This document shows positions 5,583 to 15,310 of a stretch of 44,024 nt of DNA, piece after piece. Within the stretch, counting starts at the first letter, position 1; the number at the start of each line of letters is the position of its first letter. Location: assembly GCA_944391445.1 (NCBI GenBank), contig CALXTL010000015.1, positions 1-44,024 of the forward strand, in the 5' to 3' direction. The position numbers and the translations under genes were made by a program. The stretch is from an uncultured Alphaproteobacteria bacterium (GTDB lineage Bacteria; Pseudomonadota; Alphaproteobacteria; RF32; CAG-239). Under the pieces are notes generated by a model. The model was not told the origin of the DNA and searched no databases. It saw nothing but the letters and a program-made list of their open reading frames with translations.

Positions 5583-7847
5583 ATGAAGTCACCAGCCATA
5601 AATCAGGCGATGGACATTCTGCGCGAACTTCGCGAGATTTCCGAGGCCAGCCGCGATATTCCCGAAAAACTAAACAAGATTATTGCCATGCTTGCCCGGC
5701 AAATGGGGGCGGATGCCGCTGCTTGCTATTTGGTGGTAGATGACAATTACCTTGAACTTTTTGCCGCCAGCGGCTTTAATGCAGATATTGCTCACAAAAT
5801 CTCGCTGCGCGTGGGCGAGGGGCTTGTCGGCGAGGTGGCCAAAACCGGCCGTTTTCTGACGGTTGCCAATGTCTGGAAGCATCCTTCTTTTTCTTATAAA
5901 CCTGAAATGGGGGAGGAACCTTTCAAATCATTTGCCGGCGTACCGTTGATTCGCTGGCATCGGGCCATTGGTGTCATTACTTTGCAAAAAAAAGAAGTTT
6001 ATGAATTTTCCCGTACGGAGTTGGAAGTGCTGGAAACCGTTGCTATGGTTTTGGCGGATATGGCAGCATCTGAAGAAATGATCGACTATAAAAACGATCT
6101 GATCCGGGCGCGCGGCCAAAGCGGCAAAGAGAAATACAAAGGCATCAGCCTTTCCAAAGGTTACGGCATCGGCAATGCCGTGGTGCACCGCCGCCGTCAG
6201 GCCGTTACCAAAATTTTTGCCGAGGACAAAGACAAAGAATTAAAGCGTCTTGAGGTTGCGCATGCCAAAATGAATCACGACTTGGACGAAAAGTTCAATT
6301 CAACCAAACTTGGCATCGGCGAACATGTGGACATTCTGGATGCTTATCGAATGTTTGCCAAAGACAAAGGCTGGTATAAAAAAGTTGCCGACAATGTCGG
6401 CAGCGGACTCACCGCCGAGGCCGCTGTTGAACGAGCCTATGAAGATATGTGGAACCGTCTTTCCGGCACCAAAGACAGTTATATGCGCGAGCGTTTGCAC
6501 GACCTGAGAGATGTGGCCGATCGTCTGATCGGTTATTTAAGCGGGGACCCCGTTTCCGAGCAAAAAGTCTGCCATGACAATATTATCGTTGTGGCGCAAA
6601 CCATGGGCCCGGCAGATTTGATGGATTATGATTACACCAAAATTCGCGGTTTGGTGATTGAGGACGGCACCCCGACCATGCATGTGGCCATTGTTGCCAA
6701 AGCATTGGGAATTCCTGTCGTGGCCAAAATCAACGGCATATATAATCAGATCAAAAACGGCGAATTGCTGGCGCTTGACGGAAACGAAGGCTATGTTTAT
6801 ATCCGTCCGTCTTCTCCGGTGCAGGAACGCTTTCGCGAAAAAATAAAAGAGAAAGAGCGTCTGGCAGCCAAACTGGCCTCGTTGAAAAAACTACCCTCCA
6901 AAACCAAAGACGGTAAGAAGATCAACCTCTATCTGAATGTCGGTTTGGCCTTTGATCTGGATTATATCGAAACAACCAATTGTGACGGCATTGGCCTTTA
7001 TCGGACAGAGATTCCGTTTATGGCGTCTGAAGTTATGCCTGATGTCGCGCAGCAGATTGGCTATTATAAAGAGCTTTTGGATCGGGCTGGTAACAAAAAA
7101 GTTGTTTTCCGCAGTCTGGATGTCGGTTCGGATAAATTATTGCCGTACTGGAGCAATGCCGGAGAGGAAAATCCGGCCATCGGCTGGCGTTCCATCCGTA
7201 TCACCCTGGATCGCCGCGCCATTTTGCGCAAACAAATGCGGGCTTTTTTGCGTGCGGCAGCCGGCAAAGAGTTGAATGTTATGTTTCCAATGATCTCGAA
7301 CTATGCCGAATTTGAAGAGGCCAGGGAAACGTTGATGATTGAACTTGAAAAAGAAAAACGCCGCGGCAATGAGACGCCGGCCAAAGTCAATGTCGGTTTG
7401 ATGATTGAGGTGCCTTCGGTCGTGTTTCAGCTTGATTCGATTCTGCGCGTGGCCGATTTCATTTCCATCGGCACCAATGACCTTGCGCAGTTTGTTTTTG
7501 CCTGTGACCGCGGCAATCCGCGTCTAACCGAAAGATATGATGTTTTGTCGGCGCCATTTTTGCGGGTGATGCAGGAAATTATTACGCGTGCTGATCAGGC
7601 CGGCGTTTTGTGTTCGGTTTGCGGAGAAATGGCCGGCAACCCGATTGAGGCCATGGCGCTGATCAGTCTTGGCTACCGCAACTTGTCGATGTCTGGGTCT
7701 TCATTCGGCCGGGTCAAGAGTATGGTTCGTTCGCTGAATGTAGAAGAAATGGAGGATTATATCAAAATCCTGCTTAAATCAAACCGCCGGACATTGCGTC
7801 CTCAGCTAATATCATATGCCAATGATCACGGTATTGAAATTTATTAA
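5583..7847 (+). CDS. ptsP: GAF-containing PEP-protein phosphotransferase (EI-Ntr)
   Basis: The 754-residue protein has an N-terminal GAF domain (about 20-165), then the enzyme I layout. That comprises the HPr/NPr-interacting helical domain, the swivelling phosphohistidine domain with DGTPTMHVAIVAKALG (His367), and the C-terminal PEP-binding barrel with GLYRTEIPFM, FRSLDVGSDK and VCSVCGEMAGNP (Cys680 as general acid). It takes phosphate from PEP and passes it to NPr in the nitrogen-type PTS, a regulatory rather than sugar-import pathway. The usual Ser before the active His is Met here. No NPr or EIIA-Ntr gene is in the window. Confidence 0.93.
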   Translation: MKSPAINQAMDILRELREISEASRDIPEKLNKIIAMLARQMGADAAACYLVVDDNYLELFAASGFNADIAHKISLRVGEGLVGEVAKTGRFLTVANVWKHPSFSYKPEMGEEPFKSFAGVPLIRWHRAIGVITLQKKEVYEFSRTELEVLETVAMVLADMAASEEMIDYKNDLIRARGQSGKEKYKGISLSKGYGIGNAVVHRRRQAVTKIFAEDKDKELKRLEVAHAKMNHDLDEKFNSTKLGIGEHVDILDAYRMFAKDKGWYKKVADNVGSGLTAEAAVERAYEDMWNRLSGTKDSYMRERLHDLRDVADRLIGYLSGDPVSEQKVCHDNIIVVAQTMGPADLMDYDYTKIRGLVIEDGTPTMHVAIVAKALGIPVVAKINGIYNQIKNGELLALDGNEGYVYIRPSSPVQERFREKIKEKERLAAKLASLKKLPSKTKDGKKINLYLNVGLAFDLDYIETTNCDGIGLYRTEIPFMASEVMPDVAQQIGYYKELLDRAGNKKVVFRSLDVGSDKLLPYWSNAGEENPAIGWRSIRITLDRRAILRKQMRAFLRAAAGKELNVMFPMISNYAEFEEARETLMIELEKEKRRGNETPAKVNVGLMIEVPSVVFQLDSILRVADFISIGTNDLAQFVFACDRGNPRLTERYDVLSAPFLRVMQEIITRADQAGVLCSVCGEMAGNPIEAMALISLGYRNLSMSGSSFGRVKSMVRSLNVEEMEDYIKILLKSNRRTLRPQLISYANDHGIEIY

Positions 7848-7901
7848 AAACTATGTCACAATCAGCTCAATTTTCGAGTCTGTTAGCAAAAGGAAAAAGT
7901 C

Positions 7902-8882
7902 GTGAAAAAAGAGAAAAGCACAGAAACTGCACCGGAAAACACCGTCAACCAGGCCGCCCCTGAAGCTCAGGCTCCGTCTCAGGCCGCGGAAAACAAAATC
8001 ACCAAAGTAGGCAGCCTTCTCAAAGAGATGCGTTTGCAAAAAGGGCTGCGCTTGCCCGATATTGCCAAAAAACTATGCATCCGCAAGATTTATCTGGAAG
8101 CGATTGAAGAAAGTAACTATGCGGAGATTCCGCCTTTCCCGTATGGTATTGGCTTTGTGCGTTCCTATGCGACTTATCTGGGACTTAACAGCGGCAATAT
8201 TGTTGAACTTTACAAAGACGAAACGATGCCAAAGTCCGACAAAGAAATGTTTGTGCTTGAACCGCAGAGCGAAGCCAGTATGCCGAGCAAAGCATACCTG
8301 TTGGCCAGCCTGATTGCCATTGCGTTGGTTTATGCCGGTTGGTCGGCATATAACAATGGCACGCTTGAAGAAAAAGACAATACTGTTGAGGCCGTTTCTG
8401 CAGAAGAAAATGCCGCAGTTGCCGATATGCCGATTGTGGTAGAAGATTTTTCGGCAGCGCCCGTGGCTGAAGTTGCCGAAGAAGAAACGGTTTCCATGCC
8501 GGAAAATGGCCAAATAACCGTTACCGAGGCGTCTTTTGTTGAAGAAGAGTCGGCAACCCCTGTCGCCGCGCCTGAACAAGCAGCGCCGGCCCCCCGGGAG
8601 GATGCGCCGGCAGAAGCTCCAGTCGTCAAAAGTAAATCGGGCATTGTGATCAATGTCAAAGAAGAGACATGGGTTGAGGTTAAGGACGCAGAAAAACTCT
8701 ATCTCAGCAAAGTGCTGCAACCGGGAGAAACATACACTGTTCCCGAAGGCTCGGGAATGATCCTTTCCGTTGGCAGGGTCAATGCGGTGGATGTTTTGGT
8801 CAACGGTGTTATCACGCCGGTTATCAAGCCAAATAAAAAAATGAATATTAATCTTGATCCGTATATGAGTGCGGCGCATTAG
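7902..8882 (+). CDS. RodZ-like helix-turn-helix membrane protein
   Basis: The 326-residue protein has a disordered Ala/Pro/Glu-rich N-terminus followed by an HTH of the RodZ/HTH_25 type (GSLLKEMRLQKGLRLPDIAK, then YLEAIEESNYAEIPPFPYGI and GFVRSYATYLGL). One membrane helix lies near residues 128-146, then an acidic-proline linker, then a C-terminal DUF4115-like beta domain. RodZ links MreB to the inner membrane and supports rod shape, and the HTH binds MreB rather than DNA. The start is GTG 7902 with an AAAGGA upstream. A strong terminator follows. Confidence 0.8.
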   Translation: MKKEKSTETAPENTVNQAAPEAQAPSQAAENKITKVGSLLKEMRLQKGLRLPDIAKKLCIRKIYLEAIEESNYAEIPPFPYGIGFVRSYATYLGLNSGNIVELYKDETMPKSDKEMFVLEPQSEASMPSKAYLLASLIAIALVYAGWSAYNNGTLEEKDNTVEAVSAEENAAVADMPIVVEDFSAAPVAEVAEEETVSMPENGQITVTEASFVEEESATPVAAPEQAAPAPREDAPAEAPVVKSKSGIVINVKEETWVEVKDAEKLYLSKVLQPGETYTVPEGSGMILSVGRVNAVDVLVNGVITPVIKPNKKMNINLDPYMSAAH

Positions 8883-8896
8883 CCGTCTGAAACGTC

Positions 8897-8941
8897 AAAA
8901 AGAAAATAGCGGCGTTTTGCGTCTGCTGTTTTCTTTTTTTT
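8897..8941 (+). terminator. strong intrinsic terminator after rodZ-like gene
   Basis: A 16-bp stem with two G-T wobbles (8897-8912 with 8923-8938) carries a 10-nt loop and ends in a T-run. A TATACT at 8941-8946 with TTGCGT 18 bp upstream could form an overlapping promoter for prfA. Confidence 0.75.
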
Positions 8942-8966
8942 ATACTGAAAAAAGGAAGCCTGAAAT

Positions 8967-10040
8967 ATGAATTTTGCGGAAAAATTAGCCAATGTTGTCA
9001 ACCGCTGTCACGAAGTTGAGGCCTTGATCTCCGAGCCGGGCATCAACTCGGAAGATTTGGTTAAAATGAACAAGGAGCTGGCCGCGCTGACGCCGGTTGT
9101 TGCCGCGATTGACAGCTACAATACCGCCGAAAAAAATATGAATGAAGCCAAGGCAATGATGGATGATGCCTCGCTTGACAAAGAAATGCGCGATTTGGCC
9201 GAAGCCGAGTATTTTGAACTTAAAGACAAAATGCCGGAGCTTGAAAAGCAAATTAAAATTTTGCTGCTGCCCAAAGACGCCGAAGATGAAAAAAATGCCA
9301 TTCTCGAAGTCCGGGCCGGTACCGGCGGCGATGAAGCCGCTTTATTTGCCGCGGTTCTTTTTGAAATGTATCAACGTTATGCCGCGCTTCAGGGGTGGAA
9401 ATTTGAAGTTCTGGACACCAGCGAGAATGAACTCGGCGGCTATAAAGAGGCTTCCGCCTGTATTTCAGGCAAAAACGTTTTCTCAAAACTAAAGTTTGAA
9501 TCCGGCGCGCACCGGGTGCAGCGTGTGCCGGTAACAGAATCTCAGGGACGGGTACATACTTCGGCGGCAACCGTTGCCGTTTTGCCGGAAGCAGAAGAAG
9601 TCGATATCTACATCAATCCGGCGGATCTCAAACTGGAGACCTATCGCTCGTCTGGAGCCGGCGGTCAGAAAGTTAATAAAACGGATTCTGCTGTGCGCAT
9701 TATCCATATCCCGACCGGAATTGTGGCGGAATCGCAGGAGGAGCGCTCACAATACAAAAACCGCGAAAATGCCATGCGCAAGCTGCGCGCGCGTCTGTAT
9801 GACGCACAAAAACAAGCTAAAGATGCCGAATATGCGCAAAATCGCAAATTACAGGTTGGTAGTGGGGATCGTTCGGAACGCATCCGCACCTATAACTACC
9901 CGCAGGGACGAGTGACAGATCATCGGATCAATCTGACCCTCTACAAGCTTGAAGAAGTTGTTTCCGGCGATGCTTTAGGTGAAATTATTGATGCCCTGAT
10001 CGCCGAAGATCAAGCTCAGAAGCTGGCAGAACTTGATTAG
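8967..10040 (+). CDS. prfA: peptide chain release factor 1
   Basis: The 357-residue protein has the class I release factor layout. The anticodon-like tripeptide is PVT (188-190) in [15 protein letters not shown], and the catalytic motif is GGQ (232-234) in [16 protein letters not shown]. The PxT form marks RF1, which reads UAA and UAG, rather than RF2 (SPF). It hydrolyses peptidyl-tRNA in the ribosomal P site. An AAGGAAG site precedes the ATG. The prmC methyltransferase gene that often follows prfA and modifies the GGQ glutamine is not here, and dnaE follows instead. Confidence 0.95.
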   Translation: MNFAEKLANVVNRCHEVEALISEPGINSEDLVKMNKELAALTPVVAAIDSYNTAEKNMNEAKAMMDDASLDKEMRDLAEAEYFELKDKMPELEKQIKILLLPKDAEDEKNAILEVRAGTGGDEAALFAAVLFEMYQRYAALQGWKFEVLDTSENELGGYKEASACISGKNVFSKLKFESGAHRVQRVPVTESQGRVHTSAATVAVLPEAEEVDIYINPADLKLETYRSSGAGGQKVNKTDSAVRIIHIPTGIVAESQEERSQYKNRENAMRKLRARLYDAQKQAKDAEYAQNRKLQVGSGDRSERIRTYNYPQGRVTDHRINLTLYKLEEVVSGDALGEIIDALIAEDQAQKLAELD

Positions 10041-10085
10041 AAAGCGTTGTTTCCGGGTAGAATAAAGACAAGATTTTAGTTGTTT

Positions 10086-10137
10086 CCGCAATGCAAAAAG
10101 ATTATTATCCATCAATAGAGATAATCTTTTGATGCGG
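10086..10137 (+). promoter_or_regulatory. long hairpin in the dnaE leader
   Basis: CCGCA (10086-10090) pairs with TGCGG (10133-10137). After a small internal loop, AAAAGATTA and TATC pair with GATAATCTTTT, with a 3-nt bulge. No T-run follows, so it is not a terminator. The stem ends 8 nt before the dnaE ATG and takes in part of the GCGGGA that would act as ribosome-binding site, so it could reduce translation. Confidence 0.5.
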
Positions 10138-10145
10138 GACTGTTG

Positions 10146-13100
10146 ATGGCTGAGCCGAAATTCATACATTTGCGCGTGCATACGGCATATTCTTTGTCGG
10201 AAGGAGCAATGCAGGTTCCCGCGTTGATTCACCGTCTGCACGAGGCGGGAACCCCGGCCATAGCCGTGACTGACACCGCCAATATGTTTGGCGCCAAAGC
10301 TTTCTCAAAATACGCTTCTGATGAAGGTGTCAAGCCGATTCTCGGCTGCCAGTTTTATTTGCGCAATTCCGATGCCGACGATGTTCTGAAAGCCAAAGGC
10401 AGGGTTATTGATCCGGACAAAATTGTGCTTTTGGTACAAAATGACACCGGCTACGCCAACATCATGCATCTGATGAAGCGTTCATATCTGGATAATCCGC
10501 AAAGCAACGAGAAGCCGCAAATCAAATTTTCCGACCTGGAACAGTTTCACGAAGGGCTGATAGCTTTAAGCGGCGGCGTTGAAGGAGCTGTCGGGCGCCT
10601 GTTGCTGGAAAACCGGACTTCCGAAGCGGAAGAGGTTCTTATTCGTCTGCATAAAATTTTTGGCGATCGCTTTTATCTGGAAATATCACGTATCGGCACC
10701 GAAAATGAGGCCAAAACCGAAGAGACGTTCATTGATCTGGCCTATAAGCATGATATACCGCTGGTTGCCACCAACGAAGCATTTTTCTTTGATGCCGATA
10801 TGTATGAGGCTCATGATGCATTAGTTTGTATCGCCGCGGCCGAATATGTGGCCAATGACAATCGCAAAAAATTCTCTCCGAACAATCGGTTACGCTCCGA
10901 GGCGGAAATGGTTGAGCTTTTTGCTGATTTGCCCGAAGCGGTAAACAACACGGTTGTTATTGCCAGACGTTGTAATTATTTATCGGAAAAAGTCAGTCCG
11001 TTGCTGCCGATTTTTGAATGCCCCGGAGGTATGAGTCAGGATGACTATATTGACCAGCAGGCGCATAAAGGTCTGGCCGAACGTATGCAGGCGCATGTTT
11101 ATTTCGAAGGCATGACCGACGAGCAGAAAAAAGAGCTGGACGAAAAGTATTATGCCAGGCTGGAATATGAACTCAGCGTCATCAAAAAAATGGGTTTCCC
11201 CGGCTACTTTCTGATCGTTTCCGACTTCATTCAGTGGTCAAAGACACACGGCGTGCCCGTTGGACCGGGACGAGGGTCCGGCGCAGGATCGATTGTGGCC
11301 TGGTCGCTCAAGATCACGGATTTGGATCCGCTGAAATTGGATTTGCTTTTTGAGCGCTTTTTGAATCCGGAGCGTGTCAATATGCCCGATTTTGACGTTG
11401 ATTTTTGTCAGGAAAACCGCGCCAAAACAATTGAGTATGTGCAAAATAAATATGGCTTTGATCATGTGGCGCAAATTATTACTTATGGTAAACTGCAGTC
11501 CAAGGCCGTCATTCGCGATGTTGCTCGTGTGTTGCAAATGCCTTATTCTCAGGCGGATCGCATTTCTAAAATGATTCCTCCCGGTGTGCAGGGGAAGAAT
11601 CCGACCTTGCAGGAGTCGCTTGACCAGGTGCCCGAGCTTGAGGAAATGCGCCAGAATGATCCGCAAGTTAACAAGCTGTTTGATATTGCCATGAAGCTGG
11701 AAGGGCTCTATCGCCATTCCGGCGTGCACGCGGCCGGCGTTGTTATCGGTGATCGACCGTTGGAGCAGCTTGTCCCGCTGTATAAAGATCCCCGCGCCGA
11801 TATGCCGGTTACGCAGTATGATATGAAATATGTTGAAGAAACCGGGCTGATCAAGTTTGACTTTCTGGGGCTCAAAACACTGACCGTCATCAAACGCGCG
11901 GTAGACTGGATCAAAAAGACCCGGGGCATTGATCTGGATATTGAAAAAGTGCCGTTGGATGACCGGCAGACATACGAAATGTTGCAGCGCGGCGACACCA
12001 CGGCGGTTTTCCAGTTTGAATCTGCCGGCATGAAAGACGTACACAAGCAAATTAAGCCGGACCGTTTTGAGGATTTGATCGCGATTGTTTCTCTATATCG
12101 CCCCGGCCCGATGGACAACATTCCGACCTATATTAAGCGCAAGCACGGTGAGGAAGAAATCACCTATCTGCATCCGGCTTTGGCGCCGATTTTGGATGAG
12201 ACCTACGGTATCATGGTATACCAGGAACAGGTTATGAAAATTGCTCAGGTTTTGGGCGGTTATACCATGGGAGGTGCCGACAAGCTGCGTAAAGTCATGG
12301 GCAAGAAAATGCGCGACGAGATTCCCAAACAACGCAAAATGTTCACCGAGGGTGCAGTCAAAAATGGCATTTCCGAGGATATCGCCACCAAGATTTTTGA
12401 CCAGATGGAAAAATTCGCCTCCTATGGTTTCAACAAGTCGCATGCGGCGGCATATTCGCTGATATCCTATCAAACCGCCTACCTCAAGGCGCATTATCCG
12501 GTTGAATTTATGTGCGCGGTCATGTCGTTGGATATGACAAACATAGACAAACTTCTTTTTTATAAAGAAGAATGTAAAAAAATGGGCTTCAAAATTTTGC
12601 CGCCCGACATTAATAAATCAGATGCCGATTTCGCGGTTGAAGACGGCAATATACGCTATGCTCTGGCCGCCATCAAAAGCGTTGGTGCCGCCAATATGGA
12701 AGCCATCGAAGCAGAGCGCCGGGCACGCGGACCATTTAAGGATATATCTGATTTTATACACCGGATTGATGCCAAACAAATTAACCGCCGCCAGTTGGAG
12801 CAGCTGATCAAGGCGGGGGCATTCGACGGCATAGATAAAAACCGTGCCCGGTTGTTTGCCAATATTGATACCATTGTTCAGCATATTTCCGCCGCTACTG
12901 AACTCAAAACCAGTGCGCAGTCGTCACTCTTTGGCAGCGAGGAATTACAGTCAAAGATCAAATTGGCCGAGCAGGCCGACTGGCCGGAGCTTGAGCGGCT
13001 CAAACTTGAGGCGGAAGCCATCGGTTTTTATCTTTCGGCGCATCCGCTGGACAGCTATGCTCACGGGATGGAGCGCTTGGGTGTTAAAAAGTGCAGTGAG

Positions 13101-13616
13101 GTTTTCCAGGGCATTCGCACCGGCGACACCATTCGCGCCAAACTGGCCGGCTGTGTTAATACTTTTCAAAAGCGTCTGTCCAAAAATGGCAATAAATACG
13201 CTTTCCTGGAAATTTCCGATGGCACCAGCAATTTTGAAGGATTGCTGTTTTCCGAAGGGCTCCTTCGTTATGAGGATACAATCCGCTCCGGCTTGCCGTT
13301 GTTGGTCAGCGTCACGATTGACAAGCAAAATGAAGAAGGCAATCCCCGCGTTATGATCAACAGTGTCGAAACACTGGACAAAGCAATTGCCGAAGTGGCC
13401 GATGGTTTGGAAATCAGCATTGGCGACGTCGGCGCCGTCAGTGGACTAAGCCGGATTCTGCGTCAGGATAGAAACGGAAAAAATAAAATATATATCAAGC
13501 CCGATAACGACAACTGGGATATCCGCATAGAATTAAAGGGCGGTTATGCGTTGCAGGGAGATATTTTAAGCCAGATTCGCTCTCTGGCCGGCATCACTTC
13601 GGTAAAGGAAATTTAA
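10146..13616 (+). CDS. dnaE: DNA polymerase III alpha subunit
   Basis: The 1156-residue protein matches DnaE in full. It has an N-terminal PHP domain (LRVHTAYSLSEGAMQ, KPILGCQFYL), palm and fingers with PGRGSGAGSIVAW and the catalytic PDFDVDF (414-420, Asp417 and Asp419), then YRPGPMDNIP, a helix-hairpin-helix region and a C-terminal OB fold. It is the replicative polymerase that copies both strands with the clamp and epsilon. I preferred ATG 10146 over an adjacent TTG at 10143. It is followed after only 2 nt by a membrane protein gene. Confidence 0.95.
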   Translation: MAEPKFIHLRVHTAYSLSEGAMQVPALIHRLHEAGTPAIAVTDTANMFGAKAFSKYASDEGVKPILGCQFYLRNSDADDVLKAKGRVIDPDKIVLLVQNDTGYANIMHLMKRSYLDNPQSNEKPQIKFSDLEQFHEGLIALSGGVEGAVGRLLLENRTSEAEEVLIRLHKIFGDRFYLEISRIGTENEAKTEETFIDLAYKHDIPLVATNEAFFFDADMYEAHDALVCIAAAEYVANDNRKKFSPNNRLRSEAEMVELFADLPEAVNNTVVIARRCNYLSEKVSPLLPIFECPGGMSQDDYIDQQAHKGLAERMQAHVYFEGMTDEQKKELDEKYYARLEYELSVIKKMGFPGYFLIVSDFIQWSKTHGVPVGPGRGSGAGSIVAWSLKITDLDPLKLDLLFERFLNPERVNMPDFDVDFCQENRAKTIEYVQNKYGFDHVAQIITYGKLQSKAVIRDVARVLQMPYSQADRISKMIPPGVQGKNPTLQESLDQVPELEEMRQNDPQVNKLFDIAMKLEGLYRHSGVHAAGVVIGDRPLEQLVPLYKDPRADMPVTQYDMKYVEETGLIKFDFLGLKTLTVIKRAVDWIKKTRGIDLDIEKVPLDDRQTYEMLQRGDTTAVFQFESAGMKDVHKQIKPDRFEDLIAIVSLYRPGPMDNIPTYIKRKHGEEEITYLHPALAPILDETYGIMVYQEQVMKIAQVLGGYTMGGADKLRKVMGKKMRDEIPKQRKMFTEGAVKNGISEDIATKIFDQMEKFASYGFNKSHAAAYSLISYQTAYLKAHYPVEFMCAVMSLDMTNIDKLLFYKEECKKMGFKILPPDINKSDADFAVEDGNIRYALAAIKSVGAANMEAIEAERRARGPFKDISDFIHRIDAKQINRRQLEQLIKAGAFDGIDKNRARLFANIDTIVQHISAATELKTSAQSSLFGSEELQSKIKLAEQADWPELERLKLEAEAIGFYLSAHPLDSYAHGMERLGVKKCSEVFQGIRTGDTIRAKLAGCVNTFQKRLSKNGNKYAFLEISDGTSNFEGLLFSEGLLRYEDTIRSGLPLLVSVTIDKQNEEGNPRVMINSVETLDKAIAEVADGLEISIGDVGAVSGLSRILRQDRNGKNKIYIKPDNDNWDIRIELKGGYALQGDILSQIRSLAGITSVKEI

Positions 13617-13618
13617 CT

Positions 13619-14473
13619 ATGCAAAAATTTTTCTCGGTAATAAATCGTCTGTTTTCTCTGACATCGGCGGCTGAAATGCCGGCAGAGGGGGAGCCCAGGA
13701 AATTTCCCGCCATTGGGTTGGTTTTCGGGCCGTATAATTTATTCATTGACAACAGCCGCCGCTTTTTTACGGTTGGCGGCATATATGCGCTGATCATGAC
13801 GGCTGTTTTTACCCTGCTCGGACAAAATCTGATGTGCACATTTGAAAACAACAGCCTTTCTGAGCTCTGCAGCCGGGATCTGACATTTTATATTCTCTCC
13901 AGGCTGTTTGGGCTGTGGCTGATATCAGCCTTTTGCGTTCGTATTTACGGACTCTGTTTTAAGAGCATTGCTTTTTCCTGGCGTTATATTTTGCGGCCGT
14001 GTTGGACAGATGCCAAAGTTCTGCTGGCATTGATTATCTTTTTGATGTTAAACATGCTGTCGTTGGTTTCTGCCTGGCTGCTCTACATTCGGATTCCGAA
14101 CCCGGACTGGCGGATTGAGCTGGGTTATTTCACCATTGTCTCTGTCGGTTTTCTGATTCCGTTGCTGTTGTTGCGTTTTTACAGCCTGATGGCCTTTGTA
14201 TTTACAGGAAGTAAACTTCCGTCTTTGCTCGGCATATGGAAAAACAGCGCCGGTAACGGTCTGCGCCTGTTGAGTAGTTTTATGCTGTTGTTTTGTGTGC
14301 TGATTTTTTCATTAAATTCAGTAGTCAACAATTTTAGGCTTGTCGCTTCCGAAAATACGATTTATATTACTTTTGTCGCGGAATATATATTTAACCTTGT
14401 TGTTTTGCTGAATATAATGTTCTTCGTCAACTTTTGCCGTTTGCAAAAAGAATTTTTGTTTGGAAAGGATTAA
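13619..14473 (+). CDS. multi-helix membrane protein, tandem paralogue 1
   Basis: The 284-residue protein has about six hydrophobic helices and starts 2 nt after dnaE, so it is probably co-transcribed. No domain family is recognised. It resembles the next gene: both share a cysteine-plus-hydroxyl stretch after the first helix and the matching pair RIYGLCFKSIAFSWRYILRP here versus YCRNIVFKNTAMSWGAFLRA there. This points to a local duplication. It acts in the inner membrane by prediction. Confidence 0.7.
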   Translation: MQKFFSVINRLFSLTSAAEMPAEGEPRKFPAIGLVFGPYNLFIDNSRRFFTVGGIYALIMTAVFTLLGQNLMCTFENNSLSELCSRDLTFYILSRLFGLWLISAFCVRIYGLCFKSIAFSWRYILRPCWTDAKVLLALIIFLMLNMLSLVSAWLLYIRIPNPDWRIELGYFTIVSVGFLIPLLLLRFYSLMAFVFTGSKLPSLLGIWKNSAGNGLRLLSSFMLLFCVLIFSLNSVVNNFRLVASENTIYITFVAEYIFNLVVLLNIMFFVNFCRLQKEFLFGKD

Positions 14474-14474
14474 C

Positions 14475-15260
14475 ATGACCGATACGTCTGCTGAAAAGGT
14501 GAAACTTCCGTTTGTTGAAACAGTAAAACGCAGTTTTGCATATTTTTTTAATAATCTCAATTTGTTTGTCAAACTTGGCTCTGTGGGCGTGGTTGTGGTT
14601 TTGTTTGACATGTTTGCCGACTTTCCGACGCTGTGTGCCATGCGCGGGATTGATTGTGCCGACAGCTGGCAGCAAACGGTGTCAACTTTTCTGCTGATGT
14701 TGGTTTCGGTGGCGGCAATTATTTTGTACTGCCGCAATATTGTTTTTAAGAATACCGCCATGTCATGGGGCGCTTTTCTGCGCGCCGTGTTTTTCTACAT
14801 CCTTGCCAGTGTTTTTCTGTTATTGATCATTGCGGTGCCGAGTGTAATTTTAATGTTTGTATATGGGATGATCGTGCCCGATGCGGGTAATAATCCGGTT
14901 TTGGATAAGATCGTGTTTTTCATTCCGTTGCTGATTGCCATTGCCGTTGCCCCGATATTTCTTATCTTTCCGGCCATTGCCGTGGAAGACAAAGCATTTG
15001 GTCTGACTAAAGTCTTCAAAATTGCTAAAGGCAACAGCAACCGCATCTTTTGGGGGCAGTTTGTGATGATGATCCCCTGCGGCATTATCGTTTTGATTCT
15101 GAGCTTTCTGTACGGACTGCTGGGAATGGATAATTACCTGATCAACGAGATTTTTGTTATCGTTGTTATTGCTGTATCTTTGGCGGATTCCTGCCTCAAA
15201 GCGTCTTTTTACGCGCATGTATACCAGTTTTTCAAATATTATCAGGACAAACAGCAGTAA
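14475..15260 (+). CDS. multi-helix membrane protein, tandem paralogue 2
   Basis: The 261-residue protein has about six membrane helices. ATG 14475 follows AAAGGA and begins one base after the stop codon of the first paralogue. A TTG at 14460 in frame is less likely. A conserved-looking cytoplasmic segment PAIAVEDKAFGLTKVFKIAK resembles the loop seen in several poorly described integral membrane families, but I cannot assign one. The gene is closed by the bidirectional terminator shared with der. Confidence 0.7.
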   Translation: MTDTSAEKVKLPFVETVKRSFAYFFNNLNLFVKLGSVGVVVVLFDMFADFPTLCAMRGIDCADSWQQTVSTFLLMLVSVAAIILYCRNIVFKNTAMSWGAFLRAVFFYILASVFLLLIIAVPSVILMFVYGMIVPDAGNNPVLDKIVFFIPLLIAIAVAPIFLIFPAIAVEDKAFGLTKVFKIAKGNSNRIFWGQFVMMIPCGIIVLILSFLYGLLGMDNYLINEIFVIVVIAVSLADSCLKASFYAHVYQFFKYYQDKQQ

Positions 15261-15273
15261 GCTTGCACGCCTG

Positions 15274-15310
15274 AAAAATAAAAGCTTCTCAGTGAGAAGC
15301 TTTTATTTTT
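15274..15310. terminator. bidirectional terminator, 17-bp perfect stem
   Basis: Bases 15274-15290 and 15294-15310 are exact complements around a 3-nt loop, with A- and T-runs on both sides, so it works in either direction. The last codons and stop of der (15289-15291) lie inside it. Confidence 0.85.

Noticed and set aside
8073..8879. long 268-residue minus frame in the rodZ-like gene
   Set aside because: Composition is a reverse shadow; the plus frame has HTH and membrane domains.
11238..12050. 270-residue minus frame inside dnaE
   Set aside because: Lies wholly inside the conserved polymerase domain of dnaE.
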